Assembly (NCBI RefSeq): GCF_000218895.1
Contig: NC_015703.1
Location: 3,733,001-3,797,000, forward strand
Origin: Runella slithyformis DSM 19594
Lineage (GTDB): Bacteria; Bacteroidota; Bacteroidia; Cytophagales; Spirosomataceae
DNA length: 64,000 nucleotides
Direction: 5' to 3'
A program made the position numbers and the translations under genes. Shown here one piece after another: positions 18,576 through 27,868 of this stretch (position 1 is the stretch's first letter; the number at the start of each line of letters is the position of its first letter). A model generated the notes under the pieces. That model had not been told where the DNA came from, searched no databases, and saw nothing but the letters and a program-made list of their open reading frames with translations.

Positions 18576-19049
18576 TTATTTTTTAACTTGAAATCGTGGG
18601 TCAAAATTCATCGAAGTAATATTGATTACCTTGATTCTCTTGGCCTCTGGATGATTGGGATTGATTAAGTAATTGAATTCCTGTGGTACAATACTGCTCG
18701 GAACTTTTAGCACGGCGGCTTCATTCTGAAAGACAAAATCGTCGCCAATTGTTTGGGTGATGAGGGTCGGAGGTTTGGCGTCCCACTCTGGCGGAAGGTC
18801 TTCGAGACTGACTTCCAAAATAGTGACGTCGGCAGGAATCTCAATTTCGACGTAGCAGCGGTCGGTGGGTAAATCCTCACTTAAATCCAAATGAACCGAT
18901 ACTTCGAGGGTGGCCAATGCCCTGCTTTCTGCGGTATACATTAATTGGGTATGGAGGCTGTTCCATCTGTACCCTCTTGATAGTGAAGCACCGATACCGC
19001 TGAGGGTCGTTTCGAGGTATTTTGCTCGTTCAACTCGGTAAACGTTCAT
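18576..19049 (-). CDS. RES-domain toxin (NAD+-degrading family)
   Basis: A 157-residue protein of the RES family. The N-terminal block MNVYRVERAKYLETTLSGIG, ASLSRGYRWNS and MYTAESRALATLEVSVHLD gives the conserved Arg, Glu and Ser positions after which the family is named. RES toxins deplete NAD+ when freed from their antitoxin. The start at 19049 is chosen because it overlaps the antitoxin stop in an ATGA arrangement and is followed directly by the RES motif; the frame reaches further upstream only inside the antitoxin gene. This is the distal gene of a two-gene toxin-antitoxin operon. Confidence 0.9.
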   Translation of the reverse strand: MNVYRVERAKYLETTLSGIGASLSRGYRWNSLHTQLMYTAESRALATLEVSVHLDLSEDLPTDRCYVEIEIPADVTILEVSLEDLPPEWDAKPPTLITQTIGDDFVFQNEAAVLKVPSSIVPQEFNYLINPNHPEAKRIKVINITSMNFDPRFQVKK

Positions 19050-19549
19050 CAGGCAAAATTTCCGTATTCGATTCTGTTCAGGCAAAATTGCACCTCATCA
19101 ATGCCGGTAATGGTATCCAACAAACTTTCGGGCGTATTTCCGCCGAGCGATACATTGGGCTTTTTGAGCCACCGCTGAAACTTCTCCTCTTCATGGTTGA
19201 ATACCTCAATGCCATAATCAATCAGTTCGGTAATCAGCACAATCAACTCACTGTCTCGGCTGTCGAGCAGAGAATGTTCGCTTTTTTTCTTGTTATACGT
19301 GGTTTGCGGCATCCCGACGATCGACAGGACGGATTTGACGGGGCGATTGAGCCGTTTACTGATGGTTTCGATGGCATCATACGGAATTCCCTGCCGGATA
19401 ATGCCGACCCGCTCCATTTTGTTGGTCCAGACGTAGGTTTTCCCCTCCGACACTAACTCCCACTTTTTCTGTCCTTTGCTGATTTCCGAAGCCTTGGCTA
19501 CACTCGCTTTGGTGTTGAAAGGCCGTGTAGTACCTGTTGTGGTTGACAT
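19049..19549 (-). CDS. Xre/MbcA/ParS-type antitoxin
   Basis: A 166-residue antitoxin partner of the RES protein. From the ATG at 19549 (MSTTTGTTRPFNTK) it has a basic N-terminal region with HTH-like character (GIPYDAIETISKRLNRPVKSVLSIVGMPQTTYNKKK) and the C-terminal ParS toxin-binding region (SELIVLITELIDYGIEVF, FQRWLKKPNVSLGGNTPESLLDTITGIDEVQFCLNRIEYG). The latter resembles the DUF2384 consensus with the NPPESLLDT-type loop. It overlaps the toxin start by four bases. An inverted repeat just upstream of the start is a likely autoregulatory site. Confidence 0.9.
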   Translation of the reverse strand: MSTTTGTTRPFNTKASVAKASEISKGQKKWELVSEGKTYVWTNKMERVGIIRQGIPYDAIETISKRLNRPVKSVLSIVGMPQTTYNKKKSEHSLLDSRDSELIVLITELIDYGIEVFNHEEEKFQRWLKKPNVSLGGNTPESLLDTITGIDEVQFCLNRIEYGNFA

Positions 19550-19554
19550 ATTGG

Positions 19555-19568
19555 CAACAATTTTGTTG
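19555..19568. promoter_or_regulatory. Candidate operator of the RES/antitoxin operon
   Basis: A perfect palindrome with 6-bp arms, CAACAA-TT-TTGTTG, sits five bases upstream of the antitoxin ATG at 19549. Antitoxins of this class bind palindromes at their own promoter; the position would also cover the ribosome-binding region. Autoregulation is inferred. Confidence 0.45.
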
Positions 19569-19582
19569 TAAGTATAAAACAA

Positions 19583-20138
19583 ATCTGTTGCAAAAGCAAG
19601 TTTTTAGGAAGGGTTGAAGTTGTAATTTTGGATTATTTGCCGTGTTGCAAACAGGCTGTTTATATTGCGTTGGCAGGCATCCTGCGGAAGACAACGAATA
19701 ACAGGGGAGCAGTTTCCCGATGATAAATTCTTACTAATAGCCCTTCAACTAAGCCAAAAACGCAAAAAAAATCGCTAAGTAACTGCACATAAGACTGTAC
19801 TTGTATCAGTTTGGGTAAGGTACGCTTTTCGTCATTCCGAAAAAGGAGGAATCTGATAACTAATTCCTTTTGGAACCATTAAGCAGTGTAAGAATAGTTA
19901 AGACTCATATACTCGGAGTATCTCTCTCCACCGCCGCCGCGCAATACCAAACTCGGTGCCATCGGCAATCTGTACATTGGCCAAATGCTCTACGTGTCGC
20001 TGTTGTTTGACGAGCTGGGGCGGTGAGGGAAGATTGATTTTATTAGGGCGAAGCTTATGTATATTTTTTGAAAATCAGTAGAAATCATACAGAATACTTA
20101 CACTGTAAATGACCATTTCTTATTTGTACCATTTTTTG
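19583..20138. other. Long intergenic region with a possible gene relic
   Basis: About 550 bases with no convincing intact gene. The left end carries the antitoxin promoter region. At 19898-20026 (minus strand) a frame reads HVEHLANVQIADGTEF then GIARRRWREIL and a stop, faintly like the C-terminal strand and helix of a LytTR domain, so it may be a gene fragment. A short segment near 19830-19855 (attccgaaaaaggaggaat) has the look of a dispersed repeat. No promoter can be assigned with confidence. Confidence 0.3.
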
Positions 20139-21320
20139 CTACTTTGGGTTTCCATATTTTTTGCTGATAGGTTTTGAATTGTTTAGTTTGTTTTTGGGGG
20201 CAATATTTGTTACACTTTTTTTGACTGTATTTGACAAAACTCTGCATCCATCAGTAAGATTTTTACGGCAATATGCTCCCAAGTAAACAAAGTCATCTTC
20301 AAAATACAAATTATACAGTTCTCCTGGTTGAGGCTGTATTCTGTAATTTGCCATTATCTTTTGACCTGGATGTACCACATATGAATCATCAATATATTCA
20401 TATATGTTCCTCTTTTTGTAGTATTCCTTTCTATAACATCTAATGTAAATATCATGGTTTGTATTATTAACATATCCCCTTACTTCTAAATCCTCTATCA
20501 TCCCGAATTCAAGTTCTGTTTTTTCATCTATTTTCTTTCCAGTGTAGCCACTTATCACATCATATTTAACATTTTTCCAACCCAAAGAAGGAATTGAAAA
20601 ATCTTTTTTTGATAGACAATCACACTTTGTGAACTTAGCAAAGACTGTATCTTGATGATATTTCAGTTGTTCAAATGTCAATGATTTGAAACCTTGAATT
20701 TCAAGGCCAAAGTCATAGTAGTTAAGAACTGTCAAACCATCTTTCGTCATTGTAAATAGTCCATTAGGGTAATCGCCATCGAATTCCCCTTTAAATACTT
20801 TTTTATCAAGTGTATACATAATTCCTTTTCCACTTCTATGACCATTCTTATGGTAACCCTCAAACAATAGATATACATTTGCGGGGTCATTTCCCCTTAA
20901 AGTATAATATCTTCTATACATTTTTCCGGATCCATGATACTTCCCGTCTTTAAATTCGCCTTCATAATAGGAGCCAGCTTCTTCTAACTGTAACTTACCA
21001 AAACCATTAATACAATTGCCCGAAATACATTTGGGGAATTTTTTTGCGCCTATATGTTGAAATTGCTCTCCTATTTTGTCATTACCCAATCTTGTATTTC
21101 CGTTTTGTGAAGGCTGAGGATTTGATGCTTGATTTCCTCTTATATAATCTACATCTGTTTTTATTCTTTGGACATCATCTGCAATCTTGTTTACCTCACC
21201 AACTGTTCTATTTATACTTTGTAAACCTTTTGAGACATCTTTTAAGATTGGACTTGATGCCTTGCAGGCAAGTAGGATGATAATGAGCGTAACAGCTGAC
21301 AAAGAGGCATAAAGTTTCAT
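20139..21320 (-). CDS. MORN-repeat lipoprotein
   Basis: A 393-residue lipoprotein (LIIILLACKAS, lipobox Cys19). A short polar helical region (LQSINRTVGEVNKIADDVQRI, probably coiled coil) follows. Then MORN-like repeats: GSYYEGEFKDGKYHGSGKMY, VYLLFEGYHKNGHRSGKGIMY and KVFKGEFDGDYPNG. The C-terminal half, with several Cys (CDCLSKKDF, YIRCYRKEYYKK, GAYCRK), is unassigned. MORN repeats mediate protein or lipid contacts. It is the most distal of four consecutive minus-strand genes for exported proteins in a visibly AT-rich segment. Confidence 0.75.
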   Translation of the reverse strand: MKLYASLSAVTLIIILLACKASSPILKDVSKGLQSINRTVGEVNKIADDVQRIKTDVDYIRGNQASNPQPSQNGNTRLGNDKIGEQFQHIGAKKFPKCISGNCINGFGKLQLEEAGSYYEGEFKDGKYHGSGKMYRRYYTLRGNDPANVYLLFEGYHKNGHRSGKGIMYTLDKKVFKGEFDGDYPNGLFTMTKDGLTVLNYYDFGLEIQGFKSLTFEQLKYHQDTVFAKFTKCDCLSKKDFSIPSLGWKNVKYDVISGYTGKKIDEKTELEFGMIEDLEVRGYVNNTNHDIYIRCYRKEYYKKRNIYEYIDDSYVVHPGQKIMANYRIQPQPGELYNLYFEDDFVYLGAYCRKNLTDGCRVLSNTVKKSVTNIAPKNKLNNSKPISKKYGNPK

Positions 21321-21383
21321 TTATTCTTTTTAATGTTTTAGTTCTCAATATTTATCAAATGTTTGTCCAACCTTTCTGTTCCT

Positions 21384-22334
21384 TTATTTCAACCTCACGT
21401 TTGTCTTCCAAATGTTGTAGTTCTTTTCGGCATTGGAACTGAAAAACAACTGATTGCCAATACCCCAAGCGGGGTCACTCTCGTCGGTTTCGCCTTGGGT
21501 TATCTGCACCAATTCACTACCGTCGGCTCGCATAACGTAGATGTGCTTATTTTGCTTTTTAGGATTCTCACGATTACTGGCAAAAGCAATGTATTTGCCG
21601 TCTCTCGAAAACGCACCATCACGGTTATTGTATTCCCCAGTAGTTAGCTGGGTTTTTTCACCCGTTCTGATGTCCATCGTGAAAACCTGTATGTATTTAC
21701 CAGTTTTCATGTTGTATATAATCTTGTTGTTGTCGGTGGGATTGAGACTCAAGTGTCCTCCTTCGCCAATCACAGTGTAGTTGCCACCTTTTAAGTCCAT
21801 TGAACAAATCATTCTGGCCTTGCCCATGAGCGTGGTAAACAAAATTTTGTTATCTCTGGTAACTATCGGTTCGACATCGTCCTCTCCCATTGCCCCCGCT
21901 GATATGTAGTTGAGGCCAACCCCGTTGATATTAGACCGAACAATGACTGGTTTTTCTGGTCTGATGTAGCTAAAAATAATACCTGAGTTATCAGGCATCC
22001 AAGTTGGATAAGCTGCGTTAGAAACCAACGGATTTGTCAAAGGCTTACCAATCTCTTTTCTGACAATCCGATAATTCTTGTTTGTTTTGATGGTAAGCCC
22101 ATAATTCGTTAGGTTGAGCGAATAAGAAACTTCGAGGGCATTGTAGAGTAAAAACTTGCCGTCGGGGCTGACCCTCGCAAAAAACTCCTGAGACGATTCT
22201 GAAGTTTCTCGAACAGGATTATCAGCATTCCCAGTTACACCCGGAACAGAGGGGATTTGGGCTAAAATACCATTTGAAAAAGTGATTAGTAAGACTACTA
22301 AAATACTTTGAGGAGTGAGATTTTTTAATTTCAT
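21384..22334 (-). CDS. Exported TolB-like beta-propeller (PD40 repeats)
   Basis: A 316-residue protein with an N-terminal signal (hydrophobic ILVVLLITFSNGILAQ). The mature part has repeated PD40/WD40-like blades: RVSPDGKFLLYNA, YPTWMPDNSGIIFSYIRP, VEPIVTRDNKILFTT, AFSRDGKYIAFASN, and IYVMRADGSELVQITQGETD followed by ESDPAWG. This is the TolB C-terminal propeller arrangement, common in surface or periplasmic protein-interaction modules of Bacteroidota. It lies between a MORN lipoprotein and a VWD lipoprotein, probably in one operon (gaps of about 60-70 bases). Confidence 0.85.
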   Translation of the reverse strand: MKLKNLTPQSILVVLLITFSNGILAQIPSVPGVTGNADNPVRETSESSQEFFARVSPDGKFLLYNALEVSYSLNLTNYGLTIKTNKNYRIVRKEIGKPLTNPLVSNAAYPTWMPDNSGIIFSYIRPEKPVIVRSNINGVGLNYISAGAMGEDDVEPIVTRDNKILFTTLMGKARMICSMDLKGGNYTVIGEGGHLSLNPTDNNKIIYNMKTGKYIQVFTMDIRTGEKTQLTTGEYNNRDGAFSRDGKYIAFASNRENPKKQNKHIYVMRADGSELVQITQGETDESDPAWGIGNQLFFSSNAEKNYNIWKTNVRLK

Positions 22335-22402
22335 GGTGATTTGTGTAGTAAATTATTGAAAGAATGAAGTTGAATAAGAAAGTAATTTAAATCATATTCC
22401 AT

Positions 22403-24682
22403 TTACAGGCTTTTGAACGACCAGCGGTATAGTTTTACTTTTGGAGCGTTCGTCCAACCTAAAATTAGCGTAACATTGGTATTTTTTAAAAGGCTACTTT
22501 GTGCATCATAGTAGTGTATTTTTACATCTTTCTTTTCTAAAACTAATACATCATCAAACAGCACTCTTGAGGTCATTTTGTTTGTACTGATATTGATAAT
22601 GGACTGAATGACAACCTTATGCTTCTTACCATCAAAAATAAATAGCTTGGGATCAAGTGATGCGTTAAAATTTGATATATCATTATAGTCGTATCCTTGC
22701 CCTCCATCAATGACCCAAGAAAAGTCAATATCATTTGTGAAACCAATACCTAAGCGAGAGGAAAGAATTGCTGTTCTGGGCTCTGGTTTTTCGGAAGCAA
22801 AGTAGATGGTTGTTTCAAAACCATTGATTAAATGAACAGGTCTTTCTATGATGGGATAAAAATTATCACAGAGTACATAGTCTGTTCCATACAAATTGCT
22901 GTTTATTCGATTTGATATTAAGCTCTTATCGTCGTTAGGGCCAAACAAAATGTCAAAACTTCGTAAGGTTCGTTCGTCTTGTAATTTTTTGCTTCTATTT
23001 GCCATGCTATTATCTCCCGTGGCTACCACGTCGTTGATGCATCCTTCTAAAAAGGGAGCTACTACACCAGCATTTCTACATATTTGTTCGGCACTGGCGC
23101 GTTGGCTGGCAGTTATCACGAGCGGGGTGCGAGGAAAAGAAGTATCGGTGTAAGAACTGGTATTTTTGCCTGTATCATAGACAAATAGCGACTGACTTTG
23201 AGCAATTCGCCAACTATTGGTAAAGCCAGGGTAAAGTGTTGCGTAAGAGCCATCTATCTGGGAACCGTTCCTAATTTGTAAATCGTTGTTTGCTCGGCCA
23301 TCATAATTTCCAAAAACACCAATCATCTTTCCTTGCCTCTGAGCACTTGGAATAATGGCATAATCAAGGGCATCGTTCTGGTTAAAAATTTTGACAATAT
23401 CGCCCGTGCCAGTACTCACTGTAATGGCCTGGATATTTCCTCTGATATTTCCACCATTTGAGAGTGTATTATCGATGTTGGACGAGTAATTGTACGGGGT
23501 TTGGTTGATGAAGTATTTGGTGGGGTAAAAGCAGAGTCTATCGCTCCCTGTATTGATAGCCAAGCCCGTATTCCACGATACACTTCCCGAACTATTAAGG
23601 TTTTTTAACTCTTCTTGCCGTACTTGTATTTCAAAGTTATCTGTTAAAGACTTGACCGCTATAAACTCACCTACTCCATTAAAACCGTATGATTTTCCAT
23701 CGAAGGTTACAATATTAGGGTCTCCAAAACTTTTACCCCCTTCGTAAAAAACGGTTGGGGTGTTACTTGGAGTACTTAAATTATCAATTTTCTCGTTGAC
23801 CACTCTTGCAAAGGCATCAAGTACTCCTGTAATACATTGGGTTGCCTGAAATATAGTCCTGATACGATTCCCTTTTGCAAATTCTTTCAAGATAGCAAGG
23901 CAGGTTATGTCCAAGCTGACGTTGTCTTCCCAATCAATTGGTTCCAAACATCTTCCATTCCATTGGTTAGTAATATCATTGTAAGCAGTTTTACAGGATA
24001 ACACAGTAGAGGCTAAACTAACAGCGAAAATAGGTATTCCTATTCCTGTAGGTATTGACAATGCAGTGCCAACGACACCTGCCGCTCCCAGAAGGCAGCC
24101 TGCCCCGCTAATGATATTAAAAAATGTATTAAAACCAGTACAATTACCGCTTGATACGTCCATACCGGCGGCTACGCGTAACCCTTTTTCAGCGTCAAAC
24201 TGTCTTTTGGCTTCTTTAAACTTTAAAAGAGCGTCACCACAAGAAACTTTCTCTTTACTATGAAGCAGCACATCCTGTGCATCATAGATGTCAATATCTA
24301 CCGTATTTGTTTTGAGGTTATAATTTTTAAATTGTATAGTGATGGTGGTATCGTTTTTTAAACTTGTTATCCGCTGAGGCAACAAATTCTCATCAAATTC
24401 TACATTGACGAGTAGTTTAAGCTCAGGTAGGTAGGTTACAATTTGCTGAACGTTAATGAGTCCTCCATTGGCGTTTTTATCACCATAGTAAAGATTAATT
24501 TCTCGTTTGTTGGTATCAGTTATAATTACACCAAGATTATCACTAAGATTCCGATTGATAAAAAGGACATGATACCGATTTGTTTCGTTTTTGAGTTGAT
24601 TTACATCTACCTCATAGACTTGTTTACAACTTAGGATTAAGCTGAATAGCAACAGATAAGAAAAGATAGTTTTGAATGTCAT
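22403..24682 (-). CDS. Large lipoprotein with von Willebrand factor D-like domain
   Basis: A 759-residue lipoprotein (LLFSLILSCKQV, lipobox Cys19). Residues about 60-150 are beta-rich. Around 190-235 lies a hydrophobic Gly-rich segment (GAGCLLGAAGVVGTALSIPTG) with conserved Cys. A VWD-type domain starts near residue 317: GDPNIVTFDGKSYGFNGVGE then FIAVKS and FEIQVRQEE, continuing through the GVFGNYDGRANNDL block that is the hallmark of VWD (GLCGNFDG-type). The C-terminal ~170 residues (SSRLGIGFTNDIDFSWVIDG, HKVVIQSIINIS, LILGWTNAPKVKLYRWSF) look like a LamG/jelly-roll. VWD domains act in adhesion and multimerisation; a surface adhesive role is inferred. Confidence 0.8.
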   Translation of the reverse strand: MTFKTIFSYLLLFSLILSCKQVYEVDVNQLKNETNRYHVLFINRNLSDNLGVIITDTNKREINLYYGDKNANGGLINVQQIVTYLPELKLLVNVEFDENLLPQRITSLKNDTTITIQFKNYNLKTNTVDIDIYDAQDVLLHSKEKVSCGDALLKFKEAKRQFDAEKGLRVAAGMDVSSGNCTGFNTFFNIISGAGCLLGAAGVVGTALSIPTGIGIPIFAVSLASTVLSCKTAYNDITNQWNGRCLEPIDWEDNVSLDITCLAILKEFAKGNRIRTIFQATQCITGVLDAFARVVNEKIDNLSTPSNTPTVFYEGGKSFGDPNIVTFDGKSYGFNGVGEFIAVKSLTDNFEIQVRQEELKNLNSSGSVSWNTGLAINTGSDRLCFYPTKYFINQTPYNYSSNIDNTLSNGGNIRGNIQAITVSTGTGDIVKIFNQNDALDYAIIPSAQRQGKMIGVFGNYDGRANNDLQIRNGSQIDGSYATLYPGFTNSWRIAQSQSLFVYDTGKNTSSYTDTSFPRTPLVITASQRASAEQICRNAGVVAPFLEGCINDVVATGDNSMANRSKKLQDERTLRSFDILFGPNDDKSLISNRINSNLYGTDYVLCDNFYPIIERPVHLINGFETTIYFASEKPEPRTAILSSRLGIGFTNDIDFSWVIDGGQGYDYNDISNFNASLDPKLFIFDGKKHKVVIQSIINISTNKMTSRVLFDDVLVLEKKDVKIHYYDAQSSLLKNTNVTLILGWTNAPKVKLYRWSFKSL

Positions 24683-24711
24683 AGCGTGAGCAGTTGTTAC
24701 TGGCTAGGTAA

Positions 24712-25905
24712 TTAATATGATATGAGTCCAAAACCTACACGAAATCTTATGAGATGAAGCGATTTATTGGGCGAATAGGCGTAATCAAGTATTGGAAATG
24801 GTTGGGCCAGATAGTGATAACCCATACTTACATCCATAATGTATTTCTTGCCAAATACATGCTCGTAGCCAATATCACCAGAGCCGCCCCAATAAATATA
24901 ATTTTGAATCATGTCGAGTGCAGGTAAGGATTCTCCCCTACGCCCTGTCCGGCGAAGTCTCAAGCCTTCAATATGCGCTTTTGGCAGTGCGTAAAAGGCT
25001 TTCCCAAAATAGAATTTGGTGCCGAGACTAACGGAGGCTTGGGACAAACCAACCGAATAAACATAAAGCAAGTCAGTATCTCTCGAAAAGCGGAATTCAG
25101 AATCCCATTTTTTGAATCCGACTTCGGTTACAAATCCAATTGTACGACTAAGCCTTTTTGTATACCTCAAAGAACCTCCAATGGTTCTCCTTAATCCCAT
25201 CCCTTCCTGTTCATCTGACCATGCAGATACTCCAATGTTAGGCATTTGAGAAGCCTCTATACCTAACGTATATGTAGAATACGCAAAATCGCTTTCAGTG
25301 ATTTTGTGCTTTTTTACAGGTTTTTCGGATTGCTTCTTAAGATTTTCCTGTTTCTCTATTAATTGGGGAGTACCTACTTGTGCAATAGAGTTGCTTTTTT
25401 CACCCAGCATATTCCGTTCTACCTTTATTGCCTCTTTTCGCTTGATGGTCTTAATCTTTTGAGTGGCATCTGAAATGATTATGTATTTAATTTCTTTATC
25501 GTTCATCTCAATAATTTTACATTCTATTAGACCTCCTCTTACATAAATACGATCGGGGCGTTGGGCTTTTTGAGTTGGCTTTTGTTCAATTATAGGAGCT
25601 TTGATGGTGTCTTTATTTGTTTGATTTTGAGGAGGTTTTGCAGGAATAGCAGGTTGTCCAAATACTTCTTCTGTTTTATTTGGATATATGACTTTTAGAT
25701 ATTTAGTATTCGGAAATTTGTACGTTTTGGCTTTGGTAGATGGAGATAATCGAAAGAAAATATAATCCCCTTTAATTCTTAATCCATATACTTTTACTGT
25801 GGTTAAATCTTTTCTGACAAGCGTAGCTGGCTTTGGCGTTTGTGTAAAGCCACCCAAAGAAATGGTCATTGCCAACAGCAGAAACAATAGATAGTTTTTT
25901 GTCAT
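24712..25905 (-). CDS. Exported protein with C-terminal outer-membrane barrel-like region
   Basis: A 397-residue protein with a signal peptide (YLLFLLLAMTISLGGFTQ). The N-terminal third is beta-rich and includes two short domains (VKVYGLRIKGDYIFFRLS and RIYVRGGLIECKIIEMNDKEIKYI) of the kind that resemble repeated small barrels. A Lys/Gln/Pro-rich linker separates them, and another charged stretch (QLIEKQENLKKQSEKPVKKHK) precedes the C-terminal 190 residues. That part consists of alternating strands (YSTYTLGIEASQMPNIGVSA, SLRYTKRLSRTIGFVTEVGF, YVYSVGLSQASVSLGTKFYF) ending LIRFRVGFGLISY, as in outer-membrane barrels. It is the first gene of the AT-rich four-gene run, 29 bases ahead of the VWD gene. 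Confidence 0.65.
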   Translation of the reverse strand: MTKNYLLFLLLAMTISLGGFTQTPKPATLVRKDLTTVKVYGLRIKGDYIFFRLSPSTKAKTYKFPNTKYLKVIYPNKTEEVFGQPAIPAKPPQNQTNKDTIKAPIIEQKPTQKAQRPDRIYVRGGLIECKIIEMNDKEIKYIIISDATQKIKTIKRKEAIKVERNMLGEKSNSIAQVGTPQLIEKQENLKKQSEKPVKKHKITESDFAYSTYTLGIEASQMPNIGVSAWSDEQEGMGLRRTIGGSLRYTKRLSRTIGFVTEVGFKKWDSEFRFSRDTDLLYVYSVGLSQASVSLGTKFYFGKAFYALPKAHIEGLRLRRTGRRGESLPALDMIQNYIYWGGSGDIGYEHVFGKKYIMDVSMGYHYLAQPFPILDYAYSPNKSLHLIRFRVGFGLISY

Positions 25906-26131
25906 GGTAGTTTAGCGTTTTTCCTATCAATTAGTTTCTCAATTTTACCCATTTTCTCAATATCCATTGGATATCGTTTTCCCAATTTGAACCATTCTCT
26001 TCCCTTTTTTGGATTTGGTTTTCCCTTTATTTTAATCGGGAAAAAACCTCACCACTAATAAGCATTTATATCCCCAAAAGATTATTTTTGTTGTGGTCTT
26101 GGCATAGCTCATACTTCATTTTTACGGTTTT

Positions 26132-27859
26132 ATGAAACTTCAAATTCTTCAATGGAGCATTTACCTTTGGGTATTGGGTTGGGGCGTGGGCGTGGCGCAA
26201 ACGCCCAACCAACCCACATTTGTATTTGATGCCGAAAAAATGAAATACGCCCGTGAGGTAGAGCAAAAAGCCATCGCTACCAAAGACACCTTGCTGCTGG
26301 CTGAGGCGTATTATTTATTGGGAAAGCGGTATAGCGATGCCACGGACTTGATAACAGGAGAGCAGTATTTTTTTAAGTCGCTGAAAATTGTGGAGAAGAA
26401 GCGAGACAAAGCAAAAATGGGGCGTTTATACCTGCGCATTTTAGAAATCCAAATGGATCGGCAAAACCTCCAAAGTGCCTTAGATTATGGCTACATGGCC
26501 TTACGTTTGTTCAAAGAAATCAATCAACCACTACAAATTGGCGCGGCATATAAGCACATAGCAAACACTTATTTTAGCATATATCATGTCCAATCCTCTG
26601 AAAAGCAACGGCTTTCGTTGTATGATAGCGTATTGAAATACGCCCGAATGGGAGCCCAAACAGTTGATCAATTAAAAGATACGGTATCTATGGGCAGCAG
26701 TCATTTATTTTTGGGGGAGTTGTATCGTGAAAAAAACGACCCCAAAGTTTTTTACCATTACCAAAAAGCCTTGGCGTTATACACCGCACTGGGACATAAA
26801 CATAATCAAGTGAGTATAATGTGTAGCTTGGCACAGGTTCATTTGCTATATGGACAACCCGACAATGCGTACCAACTCATGCAACGTGCGCAACGACTTT
26901 ATAAAGAATTGGGGACTTCTTATCCTAATTTAGATGAGAATATCAATACCATCAATATGCTCTACTACGCTTACAAGAAAGACTGGCAACGGGCGTATCA
27001 GTTTTCTTTGCAAAATAACACCTATGCTTCTAATAAACTTCTGCAAATCCGCGACGGGGCGATGGGGCATCTGAGCGCGGCATACGAAACCGAAAAAAAA
27101 GCCCTTGAACTCAAAAACAAGCAGCAAGCCCTCGAAATAAGCGAGCAAACCCGCCGAGCGCAAAATTGGACGCTGGCCGGTTTGTCCATCTTGCTGTTGG
27201 GAGCGGGGGGAGCAAGTGTTTTGTTTTACCACCTTTCTCAAAAAAATAAACGCCTCAGCGGGTACAACGCCGCACTGGTACGCGAACAAAACCACCGGGT
27301 CAAAAATAACCTGCAATTGGTATCAAGCATGCTCAATCTGCAACTCAATCGCCTCAGCGACCCCGCCGCCCAGTCTGCCCTGAAAGAAAGTCAACTCCGA
27401 ATAGAAGTAATGGGGCTGCTGCAACGCAAGCTATACGACGGCGACTATCTTACGGCAGTAGAAATGCAGCCCTTCGTGCGCGAAGTCGTAGAAATTGTCT
27501 TGAAAACATTTGGCCTAAAAAATGTAGAAGTGCACTATCAAATCCCAGCCACCCTCACACTCCCAGCCGACTACGCCATGAGAATTGGCTTGATCATCAA
27601 CGAACTAACGACCAATAGCTGTAAATATGCTGTACCCAATCACCCTAGTCCGCAGTTACGGATAGAAGCTCATTTAACTGACAAAACCTTCAAAATACGC
27701 TTGGCTGACAATGGAACTACCCCCAAAGTTGCTCAACCCAAGAGCGACTCTTTTGGGCTAAGGCTCATCGAAATGCAAGTAGAACAAATTTATGGTACAC
27801 ATAGTTTTGAGTACATCGATGGCACAATTTTTGACATGAGTTTTGGCCTTGTTTCCTAA
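26132..27859 (+). CDS. TPR sensor histidine kinase (HisKA_2/HWE-related)
   Basis: A 575-residue membrane sensor kinase: signal peptide (WSIYLWVLGWGVGVAQ), a periplasmic TPR array over about residues 30-330 (for example AYYLLGKRYSDATDLITGEQ, AYKHIANTYFSIY, SSHLFLGELYREKNDPKVFY), a single membrane helix (TLAGLSILLLGAGGASVLFY), then a HisKA_2 dimerisation domain with the phospho-acceptor His388 in EQNHRVKNNLQLVSSML. The ATPase domain carries the N-box LIINELTTNSCKYA and G-box-like DNGTTP and FGLRLI. It probably phosphorylates the LytTR regulator encoded 10 bases downstream. The signal sensed is unknown; the neighbouring divergent cell-surface genes are candidate targets. Confidence 0.92.
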   Translation: MKLQILQWSIYLWVLGWGVGVAQTPNQPTFVFDAEKMKYAREVEQKAIATKDTLLLAEAYYLLGKRYSDATDLITGEQYFFKSLKIVEKKRDKAKMGRLYLRILEIQMDRQNLQSALDYGYMALRLFKEINQPLQIGAAYKHIANTYFSIYHVQSSEKQRLSLYDSVLKYARMGAQTVDQLKDTVSMGSSHLFLGELYREKNDPKVFYHYQKALALYTALGHKHNQVSIMCSLAQVHLLYGQPDNAYQLMQRAQRLYKELGTSYPNLDENINTINMLYYAYKKDWQRAYQFSLQNNTYASNKLLQIRDGAMGHLSAAYETEKKALELKNKQQALEISEQTRRAQNWTLAGLSILLLGAGGASVLFYHLSQKNKRLSGYNAALVREQNHRVKNNLQLVSSMLNLQLNRLSDPAAQSALKESQLRIEVMGLLQRKLYDGDYLTAVEMQPFVREVVEIVLKTFGLKNVEVHYQIPATLTLPADYAMRIGLIINELTTNSCKYAVPNHPSPQLRIEAHLTDKTFKIRLADNGTTPKVAQPKSDSFGLRLIEMQVEQIYGTHSFEYIDGTIFDMSFGLVS

Positions 27860-27868
27860 TTTCTACCC

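Noticed and set aside
19898-20059. Possible LytTR C-terminal fragment
   Set aside because: Only about 25 residues resemble the domain; too short and weak to call as a pseudogene.
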